Positions 37,604-48,539 of a stretch of 64,000 nt of DNA are shown piece after piece. The first letter of the stretch is position 1. Each line of letters opens with the position of its first letter. Made by a program: the position numbers and the translations under genes. Below the pieces are notes generated by a model. It did no database searches. It saw only the letters and a list, made by a program, of their open reading frames with translations, and was not told where the DNA came from. The DNA is from Lachnospiraceae bacterium (lineage in GTDB: Bacteria; Bacillota; Clostridia; Lachnospirales; Lachnospiraceae), in assembly GCA_024690825.1 (NCBI GenBank), contig JAILOK010000097.1:1-64000 (forward strand). Reading direction: 5' to 3'.

Positions 37604-38402
37604 GGCAAGAGTTTTAAGCGGTGCAGTTCTGCTCCTGGTGGCGGGAAGTGCATTGTATTTCGGAGGAGCTTATCTTTGGGCTCTTCTGTTGTTTTTAGCC
37701 CTTGTCGGACTCTTCGAATTCTACAGGGCTTTACGGCCGGAAAACGAAAGGGGCGGCTTTAAGCCGGGCGTGCTTGAGGTCGTCGGATACACCGGCTGTA
37801 TCTGTTATTATATGGTGATCTTTTTTACATCTTCCGAAAGATTCGGCTTTTTTACCGTCATCGGGACACTTCTCGTGATGATGCTTTTTTTTGTAATAAA
37901 ATACCCACGCTATGACAGCAGCCGTTTTATGGGAAGCTTTTTCGGGTTTATTTATGTGTGCGTGACACTGTCATTTGTATATATGCAGAGAATGACTCCC
38001 GACGGCAGGAAAACGGTATGGATCATTCTGATCAGCTCATCGGTTTGCGATATCTTCGCATATCTTATCGGCATGGCCATCGGAAAGCACAAACTCGTGC
38101 CGAAGCTGTCCCCGAAAAAATCAATAGAAGGAGCAGTCGCGGGCGTTGTCGGAGCAGCAGCGGCGGGATATCTCTTCGGATTCTTTACAGGCTCCGACGG
38201 TCTGCTGTTCATGCTTATCACAGCCGTGGGGGCTGTCATATCCCAGTTCGGCGACCTGACCGCTTCGGTATTCAAAAGAAACCACAATATCAAGGATTTC
38301 GGAAAGCTGATACCCGGACACGGCGGTGTGCTTGACCGCATAGATTCGATCATCATCACCGCTCCGGTAGTATATATTCTGTACAGCATAACAGTACGCT
38401 GA
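37590..38402 (+). CDS. cdsA: phosphatidate cytidylyltransferase
   Basis: KLSPKKSIEGAVAGVVGAAAAGYLFG and QFGDLTASVFKRNHNIKDFGKLIPGHGGVLDRIDSIIITAPVVY. Confidence 0.96.
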   Translation: MAGFKARVLSGAVLLLVAGSALYFGGAYLWALLLFLALVGLFEFYRALRPENERGGFKPGVLEVVGYTGCICYYMVIFFTSSERFGFFTVIGTLLVMMLFFVIKYPRYDSSRFMGSFFGFIYVCVTLSFVYMQRMTPDGRKTVWIILISSSVCDIFAYLIGMAIGKHKLVPKLSPKKSIEGAVAGVVGAAAAGYLFGFFTGSDGLLFMLITAVGAVISQFGDLTASVFKRNHNIKDFGKLIPGHGGVLDRIDSIIITAPVVYILYSITVR

Positions 38403-38410
38403 CGAGAGAA

Positions 38411-39571
38411 ATGAGTTTGAAAATGAAAAACATAACAATCTTAGGCTCCACGGGCTCGATCGGGGAGCAGACCCTGGACATAATAAGAAATAATAAGGAC
38501 AGATTCAAAGTCCGCGCCGTTGCCGCAAATACCAATGCAAAAAGGACAGAGGAACAGATAAGGGAATTTGAACCCGAGCTTGCCGTGCTCTATGACGGCG
38601 ATGCTGCTGCATCCTTAAGGGAGAGCATAAAAGATACCTCCTGCAGGGTCCTTTCCGGAATGGACGGACTTAAGGAAGCCGTACACCTTGAAAAAACCGA
38701 TATCGTCGTCGGCGCCATGGTTGGGATGATAGGCATAGAACCCACGATAGAAGCGATAAAGGCCGGCTGCGACATAGCCCTTGCAAACAAGGAAACACTC
38801 GTCTGCGCAGGTCACATCATAATGGACCTTGCAAAGGAAAACAAAGTTAAGATCATACCGGTCGACAGCGAACATTCGGCCATCTACCAGTCCCTTCGCG
38901 GAGGTCAGGACGGAGAACTTGAAAAGATCCTTTTAACGGCATCCGGCGGTCCTTTTTTCGGGAAAAGCAGGCAGGAGCTTGAAAAGATCACGGTAAAGGA
39001 AGCCCTGAAGCACCCCAACTGGGATATGGGAGTAAAGGTCACCATAGATTCCGCGTCTTTGGTCAATAAAGGCCTTGAAGTCATGGAGGCGCACTGGCTT
39101 TTTGATGTGGACATAGATGATATAGAAGTGGTCGTGCATCCCCAGAGCATCATCCATTCCATGGTACAGTTTAAGGACGGAGCCGTGATAGCCCAGCTTG
39201 GACTTCCCGACATGCATCTTCCCATCCAGTATGCTCTGACAGAGCCTTCCCGCATTGAACTTCCCGGGAAGAGGCTTGATTTCTTTGAACTTGGGAAGCT
39301 GACATTTTTTAAGCCCGATACCGAAACCTTTAAGGGTCTCGCCCTTGCGATGAAGGCTGCAAAGAAAGGTGGACTCGTCCCCACGGTCTTTAACGCGGCA
39401 AACGAGATTGCTGTCAGGGCCTTTGCAGAGGAAAAAACAGGATTTCTGCAGATTCCGGAGCTTATAGAGGATGCAATGGAAAATGTAAAGGTGCCTTCCG
39501 GAACCGGGATTGACGATATAATGGATGCAAGGGACGCGGTATCCCTTTACCTTAAAGGAAAGATATCATGA
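38411..39571 (+). CDS. dxr: 1-deoxy-D-xylulose 5-phosphate reductoisomerase
   Basis: ITILGSTGSIGEQTLDIIRNNKD, IALANKETLVCAGHIIM, IIPVDSEHSAIYQSL, LTASGGPFFG. Confidence 0.97.
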   Translation: MSLKMKNITILGSTGSIGEQTLDIIRNNKDRFKVRAVAANTNAKRTEEQIREFEPELAVLYDGDAAASLRESIKDTSCRVLSGMDGLKEAVHLEKTDIVVGAMVGMIGIEPTIEAIKAGCDIALANKETLVCAGHIIMDLAKENKVKIIPVDSEHSAIYQSLRGGQDGELEKILLTASGGPFFGKSRQELEKITVKEALKHPNWDMGVKVTIDSASLVNKGLEVMEAHWLFDVDIDDIEVVVHPQSIIHSMVQFKDGAVIAQLGLPDMHLPIQYALTEPSRIELPGKRLDFFELGKLTFFKPDTETFKGLALAMKAAKKGGLVPTVFNAANEIAVRAFAEEKTGFLQIPELIEDAMENVKVPSGTGIDDIMDARDAVSLYLKGKIS

Positions 39572-40608
39572 TAATAAAGCTTGTGATCTTTTTTCTCATA
39601 TTTTCAGTCATAGTGATAGTTCACGAAGGCGGACACTGCATCATAGGAAAAGCCAACGGGATTGGTGTAAAGGAGTTTGCCATCGGACTTGGTCCTACTG
39701 TTGTAGGATTTAATAAGAACGGCACGAAATATTCGATCAAAGCCCTGCCTTTCGGCGGAGTATGCATATTTGAGGGCGATGACGGGGACGAGACCTCCCC
39801 GGCTTCCTTCAGGAATGCAAATGTCTGGGCGCGCATGGCGACTGTATTTGCGGGGCCTTTGATGAACTTTGTCCTGGCTTTTGTATTTGCTCTGATGGTA
39901 ATTTCGGCTCAGGGTTATGATGCTCCCGTACTCTACAATGTGATCGAAGGATATCCCGCCGAAGAGGCGGGTCTTCTTGCGGGAGACGAGATATTAAAAA
40001 TAAACGGAAAGAAGGTTGATATCTACCGTGATATCACCCTCTGGACCACATTTAACGGAGGAAAAAGCGCAAAGATCACTTACAGGCGCGGCGGTCAGGT
40101 GTATGAGACCGTTCTGACGCCCAGGTACAGCGATGAAGACGGAAGATATCTTTTTGGTTTCAGGGGTCCGGCCGAATATGTGAAAGGCAGTTCCTTTGCA
40201 GTAATAAAATACAGCGCCGTCGAAGTCAGATACTGGCTTGAGGCTTCGATAAAAAGCGTCGGCATGCTGCTTCGCGGAAAATTTAAGATCAATGATCTTT
40301 CGGGACCTGTCGGAGTGGCGAAGGTTGTGGGAGATGTTTACGATGAATCCGTGCATGACGGATATTATTATGTGTGGCTGAACCTCTTAAGCCTTTCCAC
40401 CCTTCTGACAGCTAATTTAGGTGTGATGAACCTGCTTCCTTTCCCTGCTCTTGACGGCGGCAGGCTGCTTTTTCTGATTATTGAGGCTGTCACAAAAAAG
40501 AAGCCCTCCGCGAAGGTGGAAGGCATGATCAATCTCATCGGAATGTCATTTCTCATGCTTCTCATGATCTTTGTGATGGTAAATGACATTACAAAAATAG
40601 TAAGATAG
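39568..40608 (+). CDS. rseP: site-2 protease, RseP family (M50)
   Basis: FLIFSVIVIVHEGGHCIIGKANGIGVKEFAIGLGPTVVGF and NLGVMNLLPFPALDGGRLLFLIIEAVTKK with PDZ domain. Confidence 0.95.
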   Translation: MIIKLVIFFLIFSVIVIVHEGGHCIIGKANGIGVKEFAIGLGPTVVGFNKNGTKYSIKALPFGGVCIFEGDDGDETSPASFRNANVWARMATVFAGPLMNFVLAFVFALMVISAQGYDAPVLYNVIEGYPAEEAGLLAGDEILKINGKKVDIYRDITLWTTFNGGKSAKITYRRGGQVYETVLTPRYSDEDGRYLFGFRGPAEYVKGSSFAVIKYSAVEVRYWLEASIKSVGMLLRGKFKINDLSGPVGVAKVVGDVYDESVHDGYYYVWLNLLSLSTLLTANLGVMNLLPFPALDGGRLLFLIIEAVTKKKPSAKVEGMINLIGMSFLMLLMIFVMVNDITKIVR

Positions 40609-40774
40609 ACCGCTCTTGACATTGCAGGCCTTATATGATATTTTTTATTCCATCCTTTTGATGCGGCGTCCGCCGTATCCATTCCCCAACAGTTATGAGA
40701 GTTGCCCCGGCAACGAAGCGATTCGTAACATCAAAATTATCAGACAATATAAAGACGGGAGGTGATCAGAAACG

Positions 40775-42346
40775 ATACTCGCGAACCGGTACCGCGTTAT
40801 CAGAAAGCTCGGGTCCGGCGGGATGGGAAACGTATTTCTTGCAAAAGACAATAAGCTGGGCATGCTCTGGGCCGTAAAGGAACTGGGAGATTCCGGAGAA
40901 TTTGCCTCTTACACCAGAAAATCCGAAGTCAGTGTCTTGAGGCGTGTTTCGCATCCGAATCTGCCCAGAGTGACGGACATATTCGATGAGAACAAAAAGA
41001 CCTATATGGTCATGGATTACATCGAAGGAAGGACCTTAAAGGAAATACTGGCCTCACAGAAAAAGATCCCGCCCGGACGATTCTACAGGTGGTCTCTTGA
41101 GATCACATCAGCTCTTTTCTATCTTCATTCCATGAAACCCCCGGTGATCTACCGGGACTTAAAACCCTCGAATATCATAATAAAACCCTCGGGACATGCG
41201 GTCCTCATCGATTTCGGAACAGCGAAAGGATCCGGTGAGAATCTTGACGAATATGCTTTCGGAACAAAAAAATACGCAGCGCCCGAGCAGTTTGAAGGCA
41301 TATCCGACAAAAGAAGCGATATCTACGCTTTGGGAAAAGTCCTTTCCGATATGGCAGGGAACAATGCCACGATCTTTCTGAAACGGATAATAAAAAAGTG
41401 CACCAACAGGGACCCTGATGCCCGCTACGGGAGCGTCGACAGTGTGAGACGCGCGCTTATTTTTTCAAGGGATATCTATAAGTATGCCGCTGTTCTTACA
41501 GCTGTGATAATACTTGCCCTGGCGGGTGCATATGAGAGCGGAGAAAATGCAAAGGACTCCGTAAAGAAGATCGAGGAGATAAATACAAACGAAAGAATGA
41601 ACGCTTCCTACGAAAACGGACTGATGTGCTTTTACGAGCTTAAGGATTATCCGGCAGCCCTTTCCTATTTTGAAAAAGTCGATGAAGCCCGGATCCCGGA
41701 AAAAGCGTACTATGTCCGTCTGTGCAATGTATTGCTAAACCCGGATACGGACAGGAGAGATCTTTTTTCGGTGGCGGAGGAATTTGAGGATTTCAATGAA
41801 AGAGAGATCTCACTGACAGATCCCGAAAGAAAGGCGAGAAACGATCTTAAGATAGCAAGGCTCTATCTTGCCTTTTGTGACGGTGATGCCGCAAAGCTTG
41901 AAGAGGCGGAAAGGATCCTTATTTCTGTTTACCGGGATCATCCGCGGTCGGCAGGCGATGCGCTTATCCTGCTCGAGGCAGTATACAGGGAGATGGGCAG
42001 ACTTGAAAACGGCGGAGAGTGGTACTTAAAGGCAGTAAGATGCAACGATGAACTTATTGAGATTAATGAGGGGGATGAGGAATTTCTAATCAGGAGATAT
42101 TTAAATAACGCGAGATTCTATGAGGAACTGGAAATGTACAAGAAGGCCGATGAGACATACAGGGCCTGCAAGAAAAGATTCCCTTTTAAGAACAGTGATA
42201 TCTATATCGGACACTTAAGACTGCTGCTTTCAAGACAGGCTCCGGATGAAATGATAAGACAGGCATACAGTGAGGCGCTTTCGATAAAGGGAATAACGGA
42301 AAATAAGGAGTTTTTGAAATTAAAAGAAAGGATGGAAAATGAATAG
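40775..42346 (+). CDS. Ser/Thr protein kinase with C-terminal TM and TPR-like region; start codon non-canonical or uncertain
   Basis: Frame upstream of ATG 40823 encodes ILANRYRVIRKLGSGG(M)GNVFLAKD. Catalytic loop PPVIYRDLKPSNIII and DFGTAKG; TM YAAVLTAVIILALAGAY. In-frame stop TGA at 40763. Confidence 0.8.
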   Translation: MLANRYRVIRKLGSGGMGNVFLAKDNKLGMLWAVKELGDSGEFASYTRKSEVSVLRRVSHPNLPRVTDIFDENKKTYMVMDYIEGRTLKEILASQKKIPPGRFYRWSLEITSALFYLHSMKPPVIYRDLKPSNIIIKPSGHAVLIDFGTAKGSGENLDEYAFGTKKYAAPEQFEGISDKRSDIYALGKVLSDMAGNNATIFLKRIIKKCTNRDPDARYGSVDSVRRALIFSRDIYKYAAVLTAVIILALAGAYESGENAKDSVKKIEEINTNERMNASYENGLMCFYELKDYPAALSYFEKVDEARIPEKAYYVRLCNVLLNPDTDRRDLFSVAEEFEDFNEREISLTDPERKARNDLKIARLYLAFCDGDAAKLEEAERILISVYRDHPRSAGDALILLEAVYREMGRLENGGEWYLKAVRCNDELIEINEGDEEFLIRRYLNNARFYEELEMYKKADETYRACKKRFPFKNSDIYIGHLRLLLSRQAPDEMIRQAYSEALSIKGITENKEFLKLKERMENE

Positions 42347-44342
42347 AAGATCATTATTTAATCTTACAGCTGTCATAGTATTTTTGTTCACGATTCTTTA
42401 TTCCTGCCTCGATGCGTTCGCGGCTGAACCGGCAGTAAGGGCGTATGATGAAAGTGATAATGAGATCGTGTTTAATGACAACAATTATGCGCTGAATGCC
42501 GGGAATGCGGTCTTTGTCCTCGACAGGGATGCGCTTCTTCCCGGAGAGATATATGTATACGAGGACGGCGGACTGATAACGGCCGTCCGGGATTATACCT
42601 ACATCATGGAGGCGGGAGAAGACGGAGAACTGAAATTTGTAAATTTCTATATCAGAAAGGGGGATGAGCTTACAAATATAAGCGGCAGTCCCTACTTTGT
42701 TGAGTTTGCGGATTCGATAAAAATCGCGCCGGATGTGGTTTACACGGGAGGAACAGACGGAAATGCGCCTTCCGTTACGGTCGGCACAAGGCCCTGGGTA
42801 CAGACATATCTGTGCGTCGATGACGGAAAACTCAAGACCGAAAAACATATAACCGGGAAGACGGAGGTGCGTTTTGCGGATGACGGGGTTTATAAGGTTT
42901 CCGTCTATACCGAGGACGGACTGGGCAACAGGACTTATTCCAAAAAACTGCCGGAAAAGATCACAGTCGACAAAAAGCCGCCGGTCATCACCTCTCTTGA
43001 AACGGACATTGAAAGCGTGGACGAAGAAGGGCTCATATATGACAAAACCCTGACGCTGTCCGCAAAAGCCTGGGATGAAAGATCGGAGGTTGCGGGGATC
43101 TACTGGGAAGTAGAGGGTGAGACGGTAAAAGCGGACAATCTCAAACTGAAACCTCCCTTTAAGGGAAGTGTCCTTGTTTACGCCCGTGACAGTGCCGGAA
43201 ATGTTTCGGAAAAGACGGAATTTTTCAAATCTCTTACAATCGATGACGAAGCTCCTGCAATTACCGTTTCGCAAAAGGCGGACGGGAAAAGCGGGATCCT
43301 GAAGGTTGGAATAAATGCGCAGGATAAGCTTTCCGGGATGTGGAAGATCGAAACGATGCTTGACGGAAAGCTCCTTTCAAAAAAGACGGGCGCAAAGGAT
43401 GAGATAAGCCTTGATCTTTCCGCGGCTGATTACGGAGAAAAGAAGCTTGTCATCCATGCCTTCGACAGGGCGGGAAATAAGTCGCTGGGAACGGTCATAA
43501 TAAAAAAGAGCGATGTGACGCCTCCGGTCATTGATATCTACGGAGCGTTGGACCGCGGGATCTACGGCAGTGACGTGGACATCACCGTGGATGTAAAGGA
43601 TGACCTTGATACCGAAGTCTCCTACAGCGCAAATATCCTGGTAAGGGATGCTTCGGGGAAGATGATATACAGCAGGACGACAGACTCAAAAAAACTGCGC
43701 ATAACGGAATCCGGGATCGTCACGGTTACTGTCACGGCTGCGGATCAGAGCGGGAACAAGGCATCATCGGCGGTCACATTTCTTGTTGACAGGGATGCGC
43801 CAAAGATAAACGGCCTTGAAAACTACGACGGAAAGATCTTTGAGAAGTTTTTCCTGAAAGAAGAACCGGAAGACATGATAGATGACTTAAGCTGCGTCAC
43901 CTATGATGTATATTTGAACGGTCTTGAATATGACGGAAGGGAAGTGGTGCAGGACGGAAACTACATATTAAAGATAACGGCAACAGATGAATTCGGAAGG
44001 AAAAGCGAAAAAAGGGCCGGTTTTACGATAAAAAAAGATGAAACTGCGGATGTCCCGCATGAAAAGGAGGCCGTTTCCGCAAATGCAGCGGCGCAAACGC
44101 CTGTATTATCAAAAAACGCCGTATCGGGAAATACTGTGAAAAAAAAGAAGGAAGCCTCAAAAAAAACGCTGTCGGAAGATCGGCTTAAGGCCGGCCGGAC
44201 GCCGGAGGGATCCCTGTCAGGGAATGCTCTGTCAGTAAATGCGGTATCCGTTGAGGCTTCTGCAAAGGAAGGGTTTTTGGATCGGATAAGATATGGTATA
44301 TTAAAGCTGTTCGGTTTGAAAAACCGGTTACAGAAAAGCTGA
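42339..44342 (+). CDS. surface/secreted protein with signal peptide and Ig-like repeats, low-complexity C-terminus
   Basis: N-terminal FNLTAVIVFLFTILYSCLDAFAAE; repeated YARDSAGNVSEKT, HAFDRAGNKSLGT, TAADQSGNKASSA modules; SGNAVSxNAVS-like tail. Confidence 0.75.
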   Translation: MNRRSLFNLTAVIVFLFTILYSCLDAFAAEPAVRAYDESDNEIVFNDNNYALNAGNAVFVLDRDALLPGEIYVYEDGGLITAVRDYTYIMEAGEDGELKFVNFYIRKGDELTNISGSPYFVEFADSIKIAPDVVYTGGTDGNAPSVTVGTRPWVQTYLCVDDGKLKTEKHITGKTEVRFADDGVYKVSVYTEDGLGNRTYSKKLPEKITVDKKPPVITSLETDIESVDEEGLIYDKTLTLSAKAWDERSEVAGIYWEVEGETVKADNLKLKPPFKGSVLVYARDSAGNVSEKTEFFKSLTIDDEAPAITVSQKADGKSGILKVGINAQDKLSGMWKIETMLDGKLLSKKTGAKDEISLDLSAADYGEKKLVIHAFDRAGNKSLGTVIIKKSDVTPPVIDIYGALDRGIYGSDVDITVDVKDDLDTEVSYSANILVRDASGKMIYSRTTDSKKLRITESGIVTVTVTAADQSGNKASSAVTFLVDRDAPKINGLENYDGKIFEKFFLKEEPEDMIDDLSCVTYDVYLNGLEYDGREVVQDGNYILKITATDEFGRKSEKRAGFTIKKDETADVPHEKEAVSANAAAQTPVLSKNAVSGNTVKKKKEASKKTLSEDRLKAGRTPEGSLSGNALSVNAVSVEASAKEGFLDRIRYGILKLFGLKNRLQKS

Positions 44343-44344
44343 CA

Positions 44345-45418
44345 ATGAAAGGAACCGTAATGCACAGAGACAGTACAAAGGTAATTAATATCGGGGATAA
44401 GGTCATAGGCGGAGGAAATCCCATCCTCATACAGTCGATGACGAACACGCCGACCCAGGATGTGGAAAAGACAGTTACCCAGATCCTCGCCCTGGAGGAA
44501 AGAGGCTGTGACATAATAAGATGCACGGTGCCGGATGAAGAGGCGGCATCCGCGATAGCAGAAATAAAGAAAAGGATACACATACCGCTTGTCGCGGATA
44601 TCCATTTCGATCACAGAATGGCCCTAATGGCGATGGAAAACGGAGCAGACAAGATCCGGATCAATCCCGGAAACATCGGAGGAAGGGAAAAACTTACACT
44701 CGTGGTAAAAAAGGCAAAGGAGAGAAACATCCCGATCAGAGTCGGAGTAAACTCCGGATCGCTTGAAAAGGAGATCCTTGAAAAATACGGTTCCGTTACG
44801 GCAGAGGGCATAGTCGAGTCCGCGCTTGACAAGGTAAGGATGATAGAAGAATGTGAGTACGACAACATTGTGATCTCCATCAAATCCTCGGATGTACTCA
44901 TGTGCGTGAAAGCCCATGAACTGATCGCCGGGCAGACCCGCTATCCGCTTCATGTGGGGATCACGGAGTCCGGAACGGTAAAAAGCGGAAATATCAGATC
45001 CTCGGTGGGACTTGGCATCATACTTCATGAGGGGATCGGGGATACCGTAAGGGTAAGTCTTACTGGAGATCCCGCAGAAGAGATCGACAGTGCAAAGCTT
45101 ATACTTAAAACCCTTGGATTAAGGAAGTCAGGCATAGAACTTGTATCCTGTCCGACCTGCGGCAGGACGAAGATCGATCTCATACCGCTTGCAGACAAAG
45201 TCGAGAAGATGATCTCAAAATATGATGATCTTGACATCAAAGTCGCGGTGATGGGCTGCGCGGTAAACGGCCCGGGAGAGGCAAAGGAAGCGGACATCGG
45301 CATCGCGGGCGGTGTCGGGGAGGCCATCCTGTTCTCTAAGGGACAGATAATAAAAAAGATACCTGAGGCCGATATTTTAGGTGCTCTGGAGGAAGAGATA
45401 ATAAAGTTTAACAGTTGA
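44345..45418 (+). CDS. ispG: 4-hydroxy-3-methylbut-2-en-1-yl diphosphate synthase
   Basis: IQSMTNTPTQDVEKTVTQI, IPLVADIHFDHRMAL, INPGNIGG, SCPTCGRTKIDL and AVMGCAVNGPGEAKEADIGIAGG. Confidence 0.97.
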   Translation: MKGTVMHRDSTKVINIGDKVIGGGNPILIQSMTNTPTQDVEKTVTQILALEERGCDIIRCTVPDEEAASAIAEIKKRIHIPLVADIHFDHRMALMAMENGADKIRINPGNIGGREKLTLVVKKAKERNIPIRVGVNSGSLEKEILEKYGSVTAEGIVESALDKVRMIEECEYDNIVISIKSSDVLMCVKAHELIAGQTRYPLHVGITESGTVKSGNIRSSVGLGIILHEGIGDTVRVSLTGDPAEEIDSAKLILKTLGLRKSGIELVSCPTCGRTKIDLIPLADKVEKMISKYDDLDIKVAVMGCAVNGPGEAKEADIGIAGGVGEAILFSKGQIIKKIPEADILGALEEEIIKFNS

Positions 45419-45479
45419 AACAGCGGGGGAAAAGTCTTATACTGTTGTATAAGATTTTTCTTTTTTAAAGGGGCTTGGG

Positions 45480-46193
45480 GTGATGCTTCGTTTCTGCTGG
45501 GTCATTTTTATTTCGCTGCCTTTTGTTATTTATTATATATGTAAGGCAGAATATGTCTGCAGACACAAGGACATATATTCGGAAAAATACAGGTTCAATG
45601 TGGCAAAGCATATGATAAAGGTCGTCAAGACAAACGCCTTTATCCGCACGAAGGCATACGGACTGGAAAATCTCCCCAAAAAGGGCGGATATGTGATGTA
45701 TCCGAATCATCAGGGCAAATATGATGTCCTCGGGATGCTTGATGAATTTGACAGGCCCGTATCTGTCATGATAGATGAAAAACGCTCAAAGATGCTGCTT
45801 ACCGACCAGTTCATCAAGCTTGTGAACGGAGTGAGGCTTAACAGAGACGATTTCAGGGCACAGGTGGGGGTGTTCAACAGAGTGAGGGAAGGCCTTACAA
45901 AGGGAAAGCGATATATCATCTTCCCGGAAGGCGGATATCACGGAAACAGAAACAGAGTGCTCGATTTTCTGCCGGGCGCGTTCAAATATGCCGTCAAGGC
46001 AAAAAGTCCCATAGTTCCGGTGGCGCTCATCGATTCCTATAAACCGTTTGAGATCCCGTCGCTTAAACCGGTGACGACGCAGGTTCATTTCCTTGAACCT
46101 CTTTATTATGAAGATTACAAGGATATGAATACAAAAGAGATAGCCGAAGCGGTCCGCACCAGGATCGTGGATGCCATAGATGCCTATACCTGA
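45480..46193 (+). CDS. plsC: 1-acyl-sn-glycerol-3-phosphate acyltransferase
   Basis: [18 protein letters not shown] (NHxxxxD) and [16 protein letters not shown]. Confidence 0.92.
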   Translation: MMLRFCWVIFISLPFVIYYICKAEYVCRHKDIYSEKYRFNVAKHMIKVVKTNAFIRTKAYGLENLPKKGGYVMYPNHQGKYDVLGMLDEFDRPVSVMIDEKRSKMLLTDQFIKLVNGVRLNRDDFRAQVGVFNRVREGLTKGKRYIIFPEGGYHGNRNRVLDFLPGAFKYAVKAKSPIVPVALIDSYKPFEIPSLKPVTTQVHFLEPLYYEDYKDMNTKEIAEAVRTRIVDAIDAYT

Positions 46194-46270
46194 TCTTTAG
46201 GGTTTTCCCGAAACAGGGAGAAGGATCATATTATAATAAGGAAATAATCAAGGGGAAAGGAGATTTGCGA

Positions 46271-47410
46271 ATGAAACAAAACAGTATGCTTGCCATGGTG
46301 CTTGCAGGCGGAAGAGGCAGCAGGCTCAAGGATCTGACCAACAAGGTGGCAAAGCCGGCAGTGTCCTTCGGAGGAAAATACCGTATCATTGATTTTCCTT
46401 TAAGCAACTGCGCAAACAGCGGTATCGACATAGTGGGGGTGTTGACCCAGTATGAATCGGTCTTATTAAACAGCTATGCGGCAGCGGGCCGTATCTGGGG
46501 ACTTGACAGCAAGGATTCCGGCGTATTCATTCTGCCGCCCCGTGAGAAAGCGGATGCAAACCTTGATGTATACAGGGGAACAGCCGACGCGATCTCGCAG
46601 AATATCGATTTCATCGACACCTACAATCCCGAATATCTCCTCATCCTTTCGGGCGACCACATCTACAAGATGAACTATTCAAAGATGCTCGCCTTCCATA
46701 AGGAGCACAAGGCAGATGCCACGATAGCGGTCATAGGAGTGCCCAAAAAAGAGGCAAGCCGTTTCGGCATCATGGCGACCAACGAGGACGACAGGATAGT
46801 GGAATTCCAGGAAAAGCCAAAGGCTCCGAAGAGCAATCTGGCATCCATGGGAATCTACATATTTAACTGGAAGCTCCTTCGCAAGCTTCTCCTTGCCGAC
46901 ATGAAAAACAATGATTCCCATCATGATTTCGGAAAAGACATAATCCCGACACTCTTAAACGACGGAAGGCTCATCTATGCCTACAGGTTTAAGGGCTACT
47001 GGAAGGATGTGGGAACCATAGATTCGCTCTGGGAAGCCAATATGGACCTGCTTGAAAAGAGCAATGAGCTCGATCTTTCCGATCCCTCATGGAAGATATA
47101 TACGGAGGATGCCACGGAGCTGCCCCAGTACATAGGGTGCGATGCCGTGGTCAAAAATTCCTACATCACACAGGGATGCATCGTCGAAGGAAAGGTGGAA
47201 AACAGCGTTCTGTTCACCGGAACCGAGGTCGGAAAGGACGCAGTGGTGAAGGATGCCGTGCTGATGCCGTCATCCATAGTTGAGGACGGCGCAAAGGTCA
47301 CAAGAGCCCTTGTGGCAAACGGAGTGAAGATAGGAAAGGGCGCAGTCGTCGGAAATGCTAAAAGCGAAGAGATCCTCCTTGTAGCAGAGGATGTAGAGGG
47401 GGTGAAGTGA
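46271..47410 (+). CDS. glgC: glucose-1-phosphate adenylyltransferase
   Basis: [47 protein letters not shown] and [15 protein letters not shown]. Confidence 0.96.
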   Translation: MKQNSMLAMVLAGGRGSRLKDLTNKVAKPAVSFGGKYRIIDFPLSNCANSGIDIVGVLTQYESVLLNSYAAAGRIWGLDSKDSGVFILPPREKADANLDVYRGTADAISQNIDFIDTYNPEYLLILSGDHIYKMNYSKMLAFHKEHKADATIAVIGVPKKEASRFGIMATNEDDRIVEFQEKPKAPKSNLASMGIYIFNWKLLRKLLLADMKNNDSHHDFGKDIIPTLLNDGRLIYAYRFKGYWKDVGTIDSLWEANMDLLEKSNELDLSDPSWKIYTEDATELPQYIGCDAVVKNSYITQGCIVEGKVENSVLFTGTEVGKDAVVKDAVLMPSSIVEDGAKVTRALVANGVKIGKGAVVGNAKSEEILLVAEDVEGVK

Positions 47411-47411
47411 T

Positions 47412-48527
47412 ATGGCAAAAGCATATGGTATAGTTACGATGGCGGGAGCGCACATCAATATAGAAGGAATGATGGATTTCAGGCCGGTCAGCGCTTTCTC
47501 GTTTTTGGGACGTTATCGCATCATAGATTTCCCGGTATCGTCCTTAAGCAACAGCGACATAGAAAACATCCATGTGTATGTGAGCCAGAACCCGAGGTCT
47601 CTTGCCGAACACTTAGGTTCCGGGCGTATCTACAACATAAACTCAAAGCGCGGGACGCTGCAGCTTCTGTTTAATCAGGACAGCCGCGTGAATGATATCT
47701 ATAATACGGACATCCAGGCATATTATGATAATATGGACGTTATCAGCCGGATGCAACAGCAGTATGTCATCATCACGCCGGGACACATGATATTCAAACA
47801 GGATTACAAAAGACTCCTCGAGGACCATGTGGCATCCGGAGCGGACATTACCGTGCTCTATCACAAGGTGAATAATGCCAAGACGGAATTCCGCAACTGC
47901 ACCGTCGTGAACCTGAACCGTCAGAAGGGCGTAAAGTCCATAGAAAAGAACGAGGGCAATGTGGATGAAAAGAACATTTTCATGGAAACCTATGTCATGA
48001 AGAACGATCTTTTCATGGAGCTGATAAACAAATCAAAGAGAACATCCTCGATCTTAAGGCTGGTGGATATCATAAACATCGCAAACGAAGAGCTTGATAT
48101 CAGAGGTATCCAGCACAAGGGATATTTCAGCGTGGTAACGGATTTTAAGAGCTATTTTGACAGCAACCTGGCTCTCCTTGACCGCAATGCCCAAAAGGAG
48201 CTTTTCTCCGACGACTGGCCGATCTATACGCAGACCACCGACGCCTGCCCCGTGCACTACTTTGACGGGTCATCCGTTAAAAACTCAATGGTGGCAAACG
48301 GCTGCCGCATCGAGGGAACGATAGAAAACAGCGTTGTGGGCAGAAATGTTGAGATCGGCAGCAAGGTCGTGATCAGAAACTGCATCATCATGAGCCACGC
48401 AAAGATCGATGACAATGTGTGTCTTGAGAATCAGGTCGTGGACAAATATGCGCACATCACAAGCGACAAGACTATAGTGACCACCCCGGACAAACCGGGA
48501 TATATCAGAAGAAACGACATTCTTTAG
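47412..48527 (+). CDS. glgD: glucose-1-phosphate adenylyltransferase subunit GlgD
   Basis: RPVSAFSFLGRYRIIDFPVSSLSNSDIENIHVYV; directly follows glgC; degenerate N-terminal catalytic motif. Confidence 0.94.
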   Translation: MAKAYGIVTMAGAHINIEGMMDFRPVSAFSFLGRYRIIDFPVSSLSNSDIENIHVYVSQNPRSLAEHLGSGRIYNINSKRGTLQLLFNQDSRVNDIYNTDIQAYYDNMDVISRMQQQYVIITPGHMIFKQDYKRLLEDHVASGADITVLYHKVNNAKTEFRNCTVVNLNRQKGVKSIEKNEGNVDEKNIFMETYVMKNDLFMELINKSKRTSSILRLVDIINIANEELDIRGIQHKGYFSVVTDFKSYFDSNLALLDRNAQKELFSDDWPIYTQTTDACPVHYFDGSSVKNSMVANGCRIEGTIENSVVGRNVEIGSKVVIRNCIIMSHAKIDDNVCLENQVVDKYAHITSDKTIVTTPDKPGYIRRNDIL

Positions 48528-48539
48528 GAGGAAAAAACA

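Noticed and set aside
40695-40877. Upstream ORF overlapping the kinase start, possible programmed frameshift
   Set aside because: Translation MRVAPATKRFVTSKLSDN.. has no kinase features and no slippery site was seen; a non-canonical start is simpler.
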